The notes beneath the pieces were generated by a model. That model had not been told where the DNA came from and searched no databases. It worked only from the letters and a program-made list of their open reading frames with translations. 64,000 nt of DNA from Microvirga sp. (GTDB taxonomy: Bacteria; Pseudomonadota; Alphaproteobacteria; Rhizobiales; Beijerinckiaceae). The position numbers and the translations under genes were made by a program. Location of the stretch: the NCBI GenBank assembly GCA_031181145.1, contig JAPSLB010000007.1, positions 1-64,000 on the forward strand, written 5' to 3'. Shown piece after piece: positions 33,307 through 42,854 of the stretch; the first letter of the stretch is position 1; each line of letters begins with the position of its first letter.

Positions 33307-35073
33307 TCAGACCTGTCGCAGCCAGAGCGGACGCTGCCCGCTCGCCGCGCCGGTGCAGGCTGCATCGACGCAGGCCGCAAGGCTCCCGAAATGGAAGCGA
33401 CGTCCTGTGAGACCGGGGCCGTAATGGGCGTATTTGCCCGAATTCGTCATGATCGTCGCAGCCCTTCGCGGAATCACCGGCTCGACGATCATGCACCAGC
33501 AGGTATCGGTGACGAACTGAACGCCGAAGCGTTCGAGCTCCTGCGCAATCCCTGCCTCCCGCGCCCTGTCGTGGGTGGCACGGCCGCAGGTGACGACCAT
33601 CGTCACGTCCTCGTGCTTCGTGCGGCCCCGGCACAGGGCGGCCAGCGCCCTGCACTCATCGAAGGAGAAATGCGGATTGCCGAGCGATACGAGATCGACG
33701 GACGGTTCCTGCGCATTGCTGAGCTCGTCCCAGCTCCGGGTCAGGTCCTCGAGGCTGACGTCGATAGCCGGAACATCCGCTCCGCCGGTCGCATCGTTCA
33801 GCGTCGCCGCCTCGGGCGTCACACCGGCGATATGGAACATCGGCGCGCTCGACGTGGTCGCGAACGCCGCGCCGAAGGCCTTGAGATCGTCCTTCGAAGG
33901 CGAAGCCTGCTCCAGCCCGGCGATCACGGGAATCCGGTTCGCGGCCAGCAGGCCCACATGATAGCCCAGCAGCGGATAGAAGGCGTCGTCGGGATTCTCG
34001 AGCTTGGGCAGGTTGACCCGCAGGCTGGCGCGACGGCTGCTCCCGACATGGCATCCGGCCAGGGGCGCGCGGCCCGTGAGAGCGATGCAGATATCGAGAT
34101 AGTCGGGATATTTCATCGTCCGCGCGCCGAGAACGCTGTTGGCATAGACGACCGCGTTCGATTCCGCCCAGACGATCTGCTCGCCCCTCCGGGGAGCGCT
34201 GTCGAGGAGATAGGGCGCGCAGGTGAAGGTGGGTCGCGCGCCCATGTCCACATAGGCGTCCCCGAGCTCGCTCGCGGGCTCTCCGAAGGCAGGGTCGATG
34301 CCCTGCGCACGCCAGCGGCGATGATCGACCGAGATGGAGTTGAGGGTCGTCGGCACGGCGACCTTCCCGCCCCAATCCCGCAGTTGCTGCGCGAATTTGA
34401 GGGAGCCGGGCCCCGTATAGACGCAGCCGTCGATATGGGCCTGGGTCACGTCGATCAGCCGGTCGGCGCCCTGCAGTTCCGCCATGCGCAGGACGATCTT
34501 CATCGCCACCTGCGCGGCCTTGCCATACGCGCCGGCCAAGAAGGCCCTGTCGGCCTCCGTCAGCATCATGCGGGAGGCGACCGGCTCGGAAGGGCCGCGC
34601 GAGTCCCGGCGAGGGTCTCGGCGAGGGTCTCGGATTGCCTGCAGGGCTTCGAGCCCCTCGCCGCACGCGACGCGAGCGCCGTCGACGCGGGCATAGCGGG
34701 CCGTCATCACCTGGCGGAAATCCTCCGGATCGAGCACGACGACCGGAATGGACTTTCCGAAGACCTCCTCGGCGATCATGACGCCGAGAGTGAGGATGTC
34801 GTCCGCGCGCTCCACCACCATGGCGGCGGGGCCCTTGCCGTTGAGGAGCAGCTCGAGGATCACGCCGCTCCCCGAGCAGGAGCCGCGGCCGCCCGGAATG
34901 GTGAGGATCTTGCCCGTGAGGATTCGGCCGCTCAGGGGATGATGACGGTCGATCACTTCGCCGGTCGCCGGATCGACCCCGCCCCAGAAGCTCAGCTCCA
35001 CGTCGCTGGCGATGATCTCGCCCGCGGCCCCGCCATGAACGAAGGCTGTACCCGAGAAAACGGCTTCGTTCAT
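33307..35073 (-). CDS. Single-chain aconitase X (swivel + catalytic domains), probable cis-3-hydroxy-L-proline dehydratase
   Basis: N-terminal swivel (GKILTIPGGRGSCSGSGVILELLLNGKGP) fused to AcnX catalytic domain (YVDMGARPTFTCAPYLLD; FAESN-type VWAESNAVVYANSVLGARTMKYPDYLDICIALTGR). Confidence 0.85.
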   Translation of the reverse strand: MNEAVFSGTAFVHGGAAGEIIASDVELSFWGGVDPATGEVIDRHHPLSGRILTGKILTIPGGRGSCSGSGVILELLLNGKGPAAMVVERADDILTLGVMIAEEVFGKSIPVVVLDPEDFRQVMTARYARVDGARVACGEGLEALQAIRDPRRDPRRDSRGPSEPVASRMMLTEADRAFLAGAYGKAAQVAMKIVLRMAELQGADRLIDVTQAHIDGCVYTGPGSLKFAQQLRDWGGKVAVPTTLNSISVDHRRWRAQGIDPAFGEPASELGDAYVDMGARPTFTCAPYLLDSAPRRGEQIVWAESNAVVYANSVLGARTMKYPDYLDICIALTGRAPLAGCHVGSSRRASLRVNLPKLENPDDAFYPLLGYHVGLLAANRIPVIAGLEQASPSKDDLKAFGAAFATTSSAPMFHIAGVTPEAATLNDATGGADVPAIDVSLEDLTRSWDELSNAQEPSVDLVSLGNPHFSFDECRALAALCRGRTKHEDVTMVVTCGRATHDRAREAGIAQELERFGVQFVTDTCWCMIVEPVIPRRAATIMTNSGKYAHYGPGLTGRRFHFGSLAACVDAACTGAASGQRPLWLRQV

Positions 35074-35087
35074 GACGGTTCCTTTCA

Positions 35088-36104
35088 TCAGCGCGGCAGG
35101 AGAGCCCGCAGGTCGTCGTAGAGCGCCTTGGGAATGCGCACGCCAGCGGCCTTGCTGCGGTCGCGGGCCTCGTACCGGCGCTGGGACGGCAGGCGTGCCC
35201 CCTGGCCGACGATGGCCTCGAACATCTTTTCGGCGCGGGCCACGTGCTGCGCGGCATCGGGGCCGAGGAACACCTTGGGATCGAAGGCGAGGATCAGCTC
35301 GCCATGGCAGGGGGCGGCGCCGACGCCTTCGTCGAAGGCCATGGATTCCGCGCTCGTCATGTCGCCGATCAGGGGACCCGCCATCAGCTCGATCATCGCC
35401 GAGAGGGCCGAGCCCTTGTGACCGCCGAAGGTCAGCATGGCGCCGGCCAGGGCGGCCGCCGGATCGTTGGTGGGATTGCCTTCGCCGTCGATGGCCCAGC
35501 CGGTGGGAATGGGCTTGCCCGCGCGACGGTGCAGTTCGATCTCGCCCCGGGCGATGGCACTGGTGGCGAAATCGAACACGAAGGGCGGCCCGTCGGGGCG
35601 CGGCCAGGCGAACGCGATCGGGTTCGTGCCGAACACGGGCTTCGTGCCGCCGGCAGGCGCAACCCAACTGTGGCTCGGCGTCATGGCGAGCGCCACGAGG
35701 CCGTCCGCGCTGATCGCCTCCACCTCCGGCCAGAGGGCGGAAAAGTGGTAGCAGTTGTTGATGGCCATGGCGGCGAGGCCGGTCCTGCGGGCCTTCTCGA
35801 CGAGCAGCGGCCTGCCGCGCTCGAAGGCCAGCGGAGAGAATCCGAAACGAGCATCGACGCGCACGACGGCGGGCGCGTGATCCACCACGTCCGGCACCGC
35901 ATTCGGGTTGACCTTGCCCTCCTTCACCGAACGCACGCAGCCGAGGAGCCGGTACATGCCATGGGAATGGCACTCGTCGCGCTGGCCCGCATAGACGACG
36001 TTCGCGATAGCCTCCGCATGGTCACCGGAAAGGCCACCGGCCTTGAGAACATCGATGCTGATCCGCCGGACCTCGTCCAGCGGGAGGATGACTTCTTCAC
36101 TCAT
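35088..36104 (-). CDS. Ldh family oxidoreductase, probable delta1-pyrroline-2-carboxylate reductase
   Basis: GQRDECHSHGMYRLLGCVRSVKEG; MAINNCYHFSALWPEVEAISADGLVALAM; TNPIAFAWPR. Confidence 0.82.
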   Translation of the reverse strand: MSEEVILPLDEVRRISIDVLKAGGLSGDHAEAIANVVYAGQRDECHSHGMYRLLGCVRSVKEGKVNPNAVPDVVDHAPAVVRVDARFGFSPLAFERGRPLLVEKARRTGLAAMAINNCYHFSALWPEVEAISADGLVALAMTPSHSWVAPAGGTKPVFGTNPIAFAWPRPDGPPFVFDFATSAIARGEIELHRRAGKPIPTGWAIDGEGNPTNDPAAALAGAMLTFGGHKGSALSAMIELMAGPLIGDMTSAESMAFDEGVGAAPCHGELILAFDPKVFLGPDAAQHVARAEKMFEAIVGQGARLPSQRRYEARDRSKAAGVRIPKALYDDLRALLPR

Positions 36105-36155
36105 TTGTCCAGGTCCGTTCGTGTTCGATGCTTTCAAGAGGCGGCCTCGCCGGAT

Positions 36156-37184
36156 CTAGATCTGCGGCCAGGTATCCGACAATCGGTAGCCATCCGGCCA
36201 CGGATCGTCGGGGTCGAGCATGTGCTGATGGGTGCCGGTGATCCAGGCACGTCCGGAGATGGTCGGGATGATGCCGGGCCTGCCGCCCACCGTCACCTCG
36301 TCCTCGATCCTGCAGATGAACTCGGAATCGATGATCGAGCGGCCCACGAAGCTGTCGCCGACCTTCAGGATGCCGCGCGCATGGAGCACCGCCATGCGGG
36401 CCGAGCAGCCCGTCCCGGTCGGCGAGCGGTCGATCTTTCCGGGGCGCACCACGACGGCGTTGGCGCCGTGGGGAACGCCGTCCCGGTCGACGAGCGGCGC
36501 CGCGATCTGACAGAAGGAAATGTGATCCCAGCCCGGAAGCTCGGGATGCCTGAAGCCGATCTGCTCGTTGGCCGCGCGGGTGATCTTCACGCCGATCTCC
36601 GCCAGCTCCTTCGCCTCGTCGGGACGGATCGCGAAACCGAGCGCCTTCGCGTCCGCGATCACGAAGCTGTCGCCGCCATAGGCCGTGTCCACACTCAGCG
36701 TGCCCACGCCTTCGACTTCGAGTTTCACGTCGAGCTTGTCGGCGAAGGACGGCACGTTGCGCACCGTGATCCGCTCCGCCTTGCCCGCGCGGCAGGCAGC
36801 CGTGACTTCGACGAGACCGCCCGGCGCTTCAAGGGTGAGGCGGGTTTCCGGCTCCTGCATCGGGATGATGCCGGTATCGAGCAGGACGGTGGACACGCAG
36901 ATGGAGTTGGAGCCCGACATGGGGGGAGTGTCGGCGGGTTCCATGATGATCCAGCCCATCTGCGCTTTCGGATTCTTCGGCGGCACCAGAAGATTCACGT
37001 GCCGGAAGACACCGCCGCGGGGTTCGTTCAGCACGAAGTTGCGCAGGGTCTCGTCCGTGGCGATGAACCGGGACTGGTCCCAGACCGTATCGCCCGGAGG
37101 CGGCGTGACGCCGCCGACGATCACATCCCCGACCTCTCCTTCCGCGTGGCAGCTGACCACATGAACGACTTTCGACGTGCGCAT
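36156..37184 (-). CDS. Proline racemase superfamily protein with substituted active site (possible trans-3-hydroxyproline dehydratase)
   Basis: Family fold [18 protein letters not shown]...[35 protein letters not shown] where MCGHGT is canonical, DRSPTGTG where DRSPCGTG is canonical. Confidence 0.82.
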   Translation of the reverse strand: MRTSKVVHVVSCHAEGEVGDVIVGGVTPPPGDTVWDQSRFIATDETLRNFVLNEPRGGVFRHVNLLVPPKNPKAQMGWIIMEPADTPPMSGSNSICVSTVLLDTGIIPMQEPETRLTLEAPGGLVEVTAACRAGKAERITVRNVPSFADKLDVKLEVEGVGTLSVDTAYGGDSFVIADAKALGFAIRPDEAKELAEIGVKITRAANEQIGFRHPELPGWDHISFCQIAAPLVDRDGVPHGANAVVVRPGKIDRSPTGTGCSARMAVLHARGILKVGDSFVGRSIIDSEFICRIEDEVTVGGRPGIIPTISGRAWITGTHQHMLDPDDPWPDGYRLSDTWPQI

Positions 37185-37244
37185 TGAGCTCTCCGGATCA
37201 GGGCTGTCTTACGATGGATTTGCGCGAGATCGAACCCTGCATCG

Positions 37245-37973
37245 TCAGAGAACGGATTTCAGGAACTCGATGGTCTCGGGTTTCTGTGGATTGCCGATGA
37301 CCTGCTCGGGCGTGCCGATCTCGTGGATCAGGCCCTTGTGGAAGAAGGCCACCCGGTCGGATACGTCGCGCGCGAAGCGGATCTCGTGGGTCACGAGGAT
37401 CATGGTCATGCCCTCTTCGGAAAGCATCTTGAGCGTGTCCAGTACCTCGCCGACGAGCTGCGGATCGAGCGCGGAGGTCACCTCGTCGAAGAGCATGTAG
37501 TCCGGCGACATGGCGAGAGCGCGCGCAATGGCCATGCGCTGCTGCTGACCGCCGGAGAGCTTCGAAGGATAGACCTTCAGCTTCTCGCCGAGGCCCACAT
37601 GGGTGAGCTGCTTGACGGCGATTTCCTCCGCCTCCCGCTTGCTCTTGCCCAGGACCTTGCGCGGCGCGAGCATCACGTTCTCGAGCACCGTGAGATGGGG
37701 GAAGGCGTTCCATTGCTGGAACACGATGCCGATCTTCCGACGGAGCTTGTTGAGGTCGGTCCCGCGCGCATGGACATCGGTGCCGTCGACCAGGATCTGC
37801 CCGCCCTGAATCGGCTCGAGGCCGTTGATGCACATGAGCATGGTCGACTTGCCCGATCCCGAGCCGCCGATGACCGAAAGCACTTCGCCCTTCTGAACCG
37901 TGAGGCTCACTCCCTTGAGCACCTCGAGGCTCCCGAAAGACTTGCGAACGTCTTTTAACTCAATCATTTTCAC
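37245..37973 (-). CDS. Polar amino acid ABC transporter ATP-binding protein
   Basis: GGSGSGKSTMLMCINGLEPI; LSGGQQQRMAIARALAMSPDYMLFDEVTSALDPQLVGEVL. Confidence 0.94.
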   Translation of the reverse strand: MKMIELKDVRKSFGSLEVLKGVSLTVQKGEVLSVIGGSGSGKSTMLMCINGLEPIQGGQILVDGTDVHARGTDLNKLRRKIGIVFQQWNAFPHLTVLENVMLAPRKVLGKSKREAEEIAVKQLTHVGLGEKLKVYPSKLSGGQQQRMAIARALAMSPDYMLFDEVTSALDPQLVGEVLDTLKMLSEEGMTMILVTHEIRFARDVSDRVAFFHKGLIHEIGTPEQVIGNPQKPETIEFLKSVL

Positions 37974-38613
37974 GCCACCGCTTTTCGAGCCGCGCCCCGA
38001 GCCGGGCGATCGGGAAGCTCATGAGAAAGTAAATCAAGCCTGCGATCGAGAGAACGAAGAGCGGCTCCTGGATGCGGGTCACGATGATCTGGGAAGCCCG
38101 CAGCAGCTCGACGATGCCGATCCAGAGAACGAGCGCCGTATCCTTCATGACGCCGAGCGTGAGGCCGATCCAGCTCGGCAGCGCGACGCGCAGCGCAATC
38201 GGAAAGACGATGTTCGTCAGGTCCTGGGTGTAGGTCATGCCCAGCGACCGAGCCGCCCGGCGCGTGGTAGGCGGAACGGCCAGGATGCCGCCGCGCACGA
38301 TCTCCGCGCAATAGGCCGCCGTATAGAGCGCAAGCACCACGCAGCCCACGGTGAACGCGGACATATTCAGCTTGAGAATGGACTTGAACGAGTTCGCGAG
38401 CACGAACTGGATCAGGAGCGGCACCGAGCGCAGGATATCCAGCACGAAGCCGACGGGGAGGTTGAGCCACCACGGCGCTGACGCACGAACGAGGCCGAAG
38501 AGCATCCCTAAGACGGTGCCGCCCAGGACGGCCCAGAAGGTGATGGCAAGCGTCGTTCCCGCGCCCTGAAGAAGGAAGAGGATGTCGTTCCAGGTGAGAC
38601 TCGTCTCGAACAT
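37960..38613 (-). CDS. Amino acid ABC transporter permease
   Basis: His/Glu/Gln/Arg-type permease: VLDILRSVPLLIQFVLANSF; YCAEIVRGGILAVPPTTRRAARSLGM. Confidence 0.92.
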   Translation of the reverse strand: MFETSLTWNDILFLLQGAGTTLAITFWAVLGGTVLGMLFGLVRASAPWWLNLPVGFVLDILRSVPLLIQFVLANSFKSILKLNMSAFTVGCVVLALYTAAYCAEIVRGGILAVPPTTRRAARSLGMTYTQDLTNIVFPIALRVALPSWIGLTLGVMKDTALVLWIGIVELLRASQIIVTRIQEPLFVLSIAGLIYFLMSFPIARLGARLEKRWREND

Positions 38614-38623
38614 CGCCGTCTCC

Positions 38624-39289
38624 TCAGTACCGGAACAGGCGCCAGGCGAAGAGGCGCGACGAGATGGTGATGAGTTTGGCCAGCAGGTAGTAGATGACGG
38701 CCGCGATGGCGAAATACTCGAAGGTCCGGAACGTGCGCACGTTCAGATCCTGCGTGACGCCGGTGAGATCCGTGTTCAAGCCCACCGTGACGCCGAGCGA
38801 CGTCATCAGGAGCGCCCAGACCATCTGGTTGGACATGGGGTAGAACACGACCCTGAACATCTGCGGCAGAACGATGAGGCGAAACGCCTGCGGCGCGCTC
38901 ATGCCGAGCGAGCGTGCGGCACGCGTCTGGGTATGCGGGATGGCCCGCAGGCCGCCCCGGAAGGTTTCAGCCAGATAGCCTGCGTTGTTGAACGCGATGC
39001 CTGCCAGGAGCGCCACGTAGGAATCGAGCTGGATGCCGAAGGAACCGAGGCCGAAGTAGGTCATATAGACCTGGAACAGGGCAGGCGTATTGCGCGCCAG
39101 CTCCACCCAGCCGGTCGAGAATCCATAGAACAGCTTGTTGTTCGACTGGCGGCCGAGCGCCAGGAATATGGCGAAGATGACGCCGATCACCATCGACAGC
39201 ACGGCAATCTGGAGCGACACCAACGCGCCGGACAGCATGTCTGGCAGTGCGTTCAGGGCCGGACGCCAATGAAATGTGTAATTCAGCAT
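38624..39289 (-). CDS. Amino acid ABC transporter permease
   Basis: WVELARNTPALFQVYMTYF; GYLAETFRGGLRAIPHTQTRAARSLGM; start could be 39322. Confidence 0.9.
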   Translation of the reverse strand: MLNYTFHWRPALNALPDMLSGALVSLQIAVLSMVIGVIFAIFLALGRQSNNKLFYGFSTGWVELARNTPALFQVYMTYFGLGSFGIQLDSYVALLAGIAFNNAGYLAETFRGGLRAIPHTQTRAARSLGMSAPQAFRLIVLPQMFRVVFYPMSNQMVWALLMTSLGVTVGLNTDLTGVTQDLNVRTFRTFEYFAIAAVIYYLLAKLITISSRLFAWRLFRY

Positions 39290-39367
39290 GAAGGGCGCGC
39301 CTGAGGACGTTACAACCATCATTGAGGCCCGAGGGCGAACGCTCGCCCCCGGCCCGATGTGCTTCGA

Positions 39368-40174
39368 TCAGTAGTAGACGCCCTTCACGGTCAGGTCGGG
39401 GGCCTCGCCGCCGACCCACTTCTCGAACAGCTCCTTGTAGCGGCCCGTGCGGACCTGCTGGTTCACGAAGAGGTTCAGGTAGTTGATGAGGCCCTGCTCC
39501 TCGCGAAGGGTGATCAGCGAGACGTAGTCCGTGACGTAGGGAGCATCGCCCTTGACCACGAAGCCCTTGTACTTTCCGGACTTGGCGACGGAATGCGCCA
39601 CGGTGTTCGTCACGACCGTCGCGTCGATCTGTCCCTGCGAGAGCGCGAGGAACACGTCGGCCTGGGTCTGGTAAGGACGGAACGAACCGCCGCCCCACGC
39701 CTTCACGTCCTTCTCGAGCGCGATCGCCTCGAAGGTGCCGGCGGTCGAGCCGGTCTTCTTGCCCTTCAGGCTCTCATAGGCGTCGATGCCCGTGTCCTCC
39801 TTCGTGAGGACGACCATCTTGAAGGCGAAGTACGGAATGGAGAAGCCGATCGTCTTGGCGCGCTCCAGCGTGTCGGAGGTCGAGGCGACGCCCACATCCG
39901 CGCGCCCCGAAACAAGCGCCGGAATACGGTCCGGGAAGGGCGTCTCGACGATCTCGGCCTTCACGCCGAGAGCCTTCGCGAGATCGTTGCAGGTATCCAC
40001 GTCGAAGCCGATGGGTTCGTTCTTCTCGTTGCGCGAACCCATGGGAGGGAAGTCGAGCGTCACGGCGCAGCGCAGCACGCCGGAGGCGATGATGTCGTCG
40101 AGCTTGTCCGCTTTGGCCGGCATGGCGGCAATCATGCCGAGAAGAAGTGTGGCCGCTACTGTCCTCAGTCTCAT
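39368..40174 (-). CDS. Amino acid ABC transporter substrate-binding protein
   Basis: Signal peptide; LRCAVTLDFPPMGSRNEKNEPIGFDVDTCNDLAKALGVKAEIVE. Confidence 0.92.
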   Translation of the reverse strand: MRLRTVAATLLLGMIAAMPAKADKLDDIIASGVLRCAVTLDFPPMGSRNEKNEPIGFDVDTCNDLAKALGVKAEIVETPFPDRIPALVSGRADVGVASTSDTLERAKTIGFSIPYFAFKMVVLTKEDTGIDAYESLKGKKTGSTAGTFEAIALEKDVKAWGGGSFRPYQTQADVFLALSQGQIDATVVTNTVAHSVAKSGKYKGFVVKGDAPYVTDYVSLITLREEQGLINYLNLFVNQQVRTGRYKELFEKWVGGEAPDLTVKGVYY

Positions 40175-40244
40175 CGTTGGTCCTCTGGTTGATTCCGTTT
40201 CCGAGCCCGGCGGTCCCGCTCGAGATCAGCGGACGCTACAATCT

Positions 40245-40269
40245 GCATATTGGATACAATTTGCAATAT
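40245..40269. promoter_or_regulatory. Inverted repeat upstream of the transporter operon, candidate GntR operator
   Basis: CATATTG-GATACAATTTG-CAATATG; inner ATTGGATACAAT resembles ATTGTATAAAAT near 43830. Confidence 0.45.
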
Positions 40270-40446
40270 GAAATTTACTGCACTTCGCCTAAGGTCTGAG
40301 CGCTTCCGCGTATTACGTGGTTAAGCGCCTGTCTCAGAATCGATCCGCTTTCCCTGTCCTTGAACCGCCGGAACCATGACATGCGTGAACGGTGCGAATG
40401 CACGGACGCCGATGCATCCTCATTGGCTTCATCTTGAGCGCCTCGT

Positions 40447-41685
40447 CTAGAAGCGCTGAGCCGAGAAGGGTTTCAGGTCGAGCGAAGCGGGCGCCTCCTC
40501 CATCAGCTCGGTGACGAGGCGCGACGTGATGGCCGCTTGTGTCAGCCCATGATGACCGTGACCGAAGGCGTAGAGCACGCGCTTGTCCCGCGACGAATGC
40601 CCGATCACGGGAAGAGAATCCGGGATCGAGGGCCTGAAGCCCATCCAGCGCTTTGCCGGCTGGTCCGCATCGAGATGCGGCAGAAAGCGCTTGAGGCGCG
40701 TGATCATGGCGGAGGTGCGCTCATGATTGGGCGGCGCCTGCGTTCCCGCGAACTCCACGGCGCCGCCGACCCGGTCGCCGGTGTCGAGGGTCGAGGCCAC
40801 GAACCCCTCGCCCTCGAACATGACGGGGCGGCCGAGCCCGAAAGCGCCCTTCGCATAGGTGGCATTGTAGCCGCGCTCGGTATCGAGTGGGATGCTGTCG
40901 CCGAGCTGCCCGGCAAGCGCACGGGACCAGACGCCGGCGGAGATCAGAACGCGATCGGCAGCCACATCCTTCACCGCGCCGTCGGTATGCACGTGAACGG
41001 CGTCGCTCGACGGCTGGACGGAGAGGGCCTTGCCCTCGATCCGCACGGCGCCGCGCTCGATCGCGAGCCGCAGCAGATCGGAGGCCAGGAGCGCGGGATC
41101 CGAAACATGGCAGCCGTCCGCATAGAGAACGGCCGCCTCGACGTTGTGGAGCGCGGGCTCCAGATCGGCGAGTTCGCGCGGCCCGAGAACGTCCAGCGGA
41201 ATGCCGAAATCCCTCTGCCTCGCGATGATGTCCTGAGCCTGCAGGAAATGGTTGCGGTCCCGCCAGACGGACAGGATCCCCCTCTCGCGGAGATGGCCCT
41301 CGAGCCCCAGCGAAGAAAGACGCTCCTTCCAGGACGGAAGAGCCTGCGCGTTGAGCGAGCGGATGGCCGCGATGCTGGACTTGATGCGCGCCGGAGACGA
41401 AGCCAGCACGAACCGCGCCAGCCACGGCGTCAGGGCCGGAAGATAGGACGGCCTGATGGTGAGCGGCCCGAGAGGGTCCATCATCCAGCGGGGAAGGTTT
41501 CTCCAAGCCTTCGGCGATGCCAGCGGCATCACGTCCATATGGGCGATCCAGCCCGCATTGCCTTCCGTGGGTCGCTGCTGATTGTTGCCGGGATCGACAA
41601 GGATCACCTGATGCCCCTTTTCGAGGAGCGCATGGGCCGCCGCAAGGCCGACGATACCTGCACCAACGATTGCGATCCGCATCAT
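40447..41685 (-). CDS. FAD-dependent D-amino-acid dehydrogenase, probable cis-4-hydroxy-D-proline dehydrogenase
   Basis: RIAIVGAGIVGLAAAHALLEKGHQVILVD; KRWMGFRPSIPDSLPVIG; FGHGHHGLTQAAITSRLV. Confidence 0.85.
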   Translation of the reverse strand: MMRIAIVGAGIVGLAAAHALLEKGHQVILVDPGNNQQRPTEGNAGWIAHMDVMPLASPKAWRNLPRWMMDPLGPLTIRPSYLPALTPWLARFVLASSPARIKSSIAAIRSLNAQALPSWKERLSSLGLEGHLRERGILSVWRDRNHFLQAQDIIARQRDFGIPLDVLGPRELADLEPALHNVEAAVLYADGCHVSDPALLASDLLRLAIERGAVRIEGKALSVQPSSDAVHVHTDGAVKDVAADRVLISAGVWSRALAGQLGDSIPLDTERGYNATYAKGAFGLGRPVMFEGEGFVASTLDTGDRVGGAVEFAGTQAPPNHERTSAMITRLKRFLPHLDADQPAKRWMGFRPSIPDSLPVIGHSSRDKRVLYAFGHGHHGLTQAAITSRLVTELMEEAPASLDLKPFSAQRF

Positions 41686-41748
41686 GTAACCTGTTGTGGA
41701 AGAAGCATCACGGGCATGGGCGGATCGCCCATGAAGGGTCCGGCCGGT

Positions 41749-42771
41749 TTATGCGGAACGGGCCTGGTCGACAACCTGGAATCCGTTGGCGAACGGATCG
41801 CGGTCGTCGATGAAGATGGTGTTGAACCCTGTCACCCGCGCCCAGCCCTCGATGGACGGGATGATCGCGTCCCGGTCGCCCACCTTGGCGCGCCCCTCGA
41901 TGCGGCCGGTGAAGGTGGAGCCGATGATGCTCTCGTGCACGAAGGCGTCGCCCTCCTTCAAGGCATCGCGCGCGGCAAGATGCGCCATGCGGGCGGAGGT
42001 TCCCGTGCCGCAGGGCGAGCGGTCGATGGCCTTGTCGCCGTAGAATACGGCGTTGCGCGCCGTGCCGCCGGGCGTCTGCGCCTTACCGGTCCACAGAACG
42101 TGCGTCAGACGGTTGATGTCGGGGTTCTCGGGATGCGCGATCCGGTAGCGCGCATTGAAGGCTTCGCGCAGCTTCGGGCTCCAGCGCAGAATGTCGGACG
42201 GGTCGACGTCCGCGAGATCCGAATAGAGCGCCTGCCTCTCGACGATGGCATAGAAGTTGCCGCCATAGGCCACATCGACCGTGAGGAGCCCGAGGCCCTC
42301 GACCTCGACCTCATAGCCGGTGCCATAGAGGAAGGAGGGGATGTTGGTGATGCGCACGCGCTCGATGAAGGGACCGTTCTGCTCGTAGCGGGCCTCGACC
42401 ACGCCGGCTGGCGTATCGAGACGGAGAAGTCCGGGAGTCTTCGGGTGGATCAGGCCGTTCTCGAGGGCGATCGTCACCGTTCCGATGGTCCCATGGCCGC
42501 ACATGGGCAGACAGCCGGAGGTTTCGATGAAGAGAATGCCCACATCGCAATCGGGGCGCGTCGGCGGATAGAGGATCGAGCCGGACATCATGTCGTGCCC
42601 GCGCGGCTCGAACATCAGGCCGGTGCGGATCCAGTCGAACTCCGCCAGGAAATGCTGGCGCCTTTCGAACATCGTCTCCCCCCTGAGCTGGGGAATGCTG
42701 CCGCCGCCCACCACGCGGACCGGATTGCCGCAGGTATGACCGTCGATGCAGAAAAAGGTGTGACGCGCCAT
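41749..42771 (-). CDS. 4-hydroxyproline 2-epimerase (proline racemase family, Cys/Cys)
   Basis: FFCIDGHTCGNPVRVV; GCLPMCGHGTIGTVT; DRSPCGTGTSARMA. Confidence 0.9.
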   Translation of the reverse strand: MARHTFFCIDGHTCGNPVRVVGGGSIPQLRGETMFERRQHFLAEFDWIRTGLMFEPRGHDMMSGSILYPPTRPDCDVGILFIETSGCLPMCGHGTIGTVTIALENGLIHPKTPGLLRLDTPAGVVEARYEQNGPFIERVRITNIPSFLYGTGYEVEVEGLGLLTVDVAYGGNFYAIVERQALYSDLADVDPSDILRWSPKLREAFNARYRIAHPENPDINRLTHVLWTGKAQTPGGTARNAVFYGDKAIDRSPCGTGTSARMAHLAARDALKEGDAFVHESIIGSTFTGRIEGRAKVGDRDAIIPSIEGWARVTGFNTIFIDDRDPFANGFQVVDQARSA

Positions 42772-42854
42772 GGCTTCGCTCTCGAGATCGAACTCTTGTC
42801 GTGAATGGAAACGAAAGGGACGGAGGAGATCATGCCTCCCCCGCCGTCACCTTA

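Noticed and set aside
40537-42804. 755-aa plus-strand ORF
   Set aside because: Antisense of the D-hydroxyproline dehydrogenase and 4-hydroxyproline epimerase genes.
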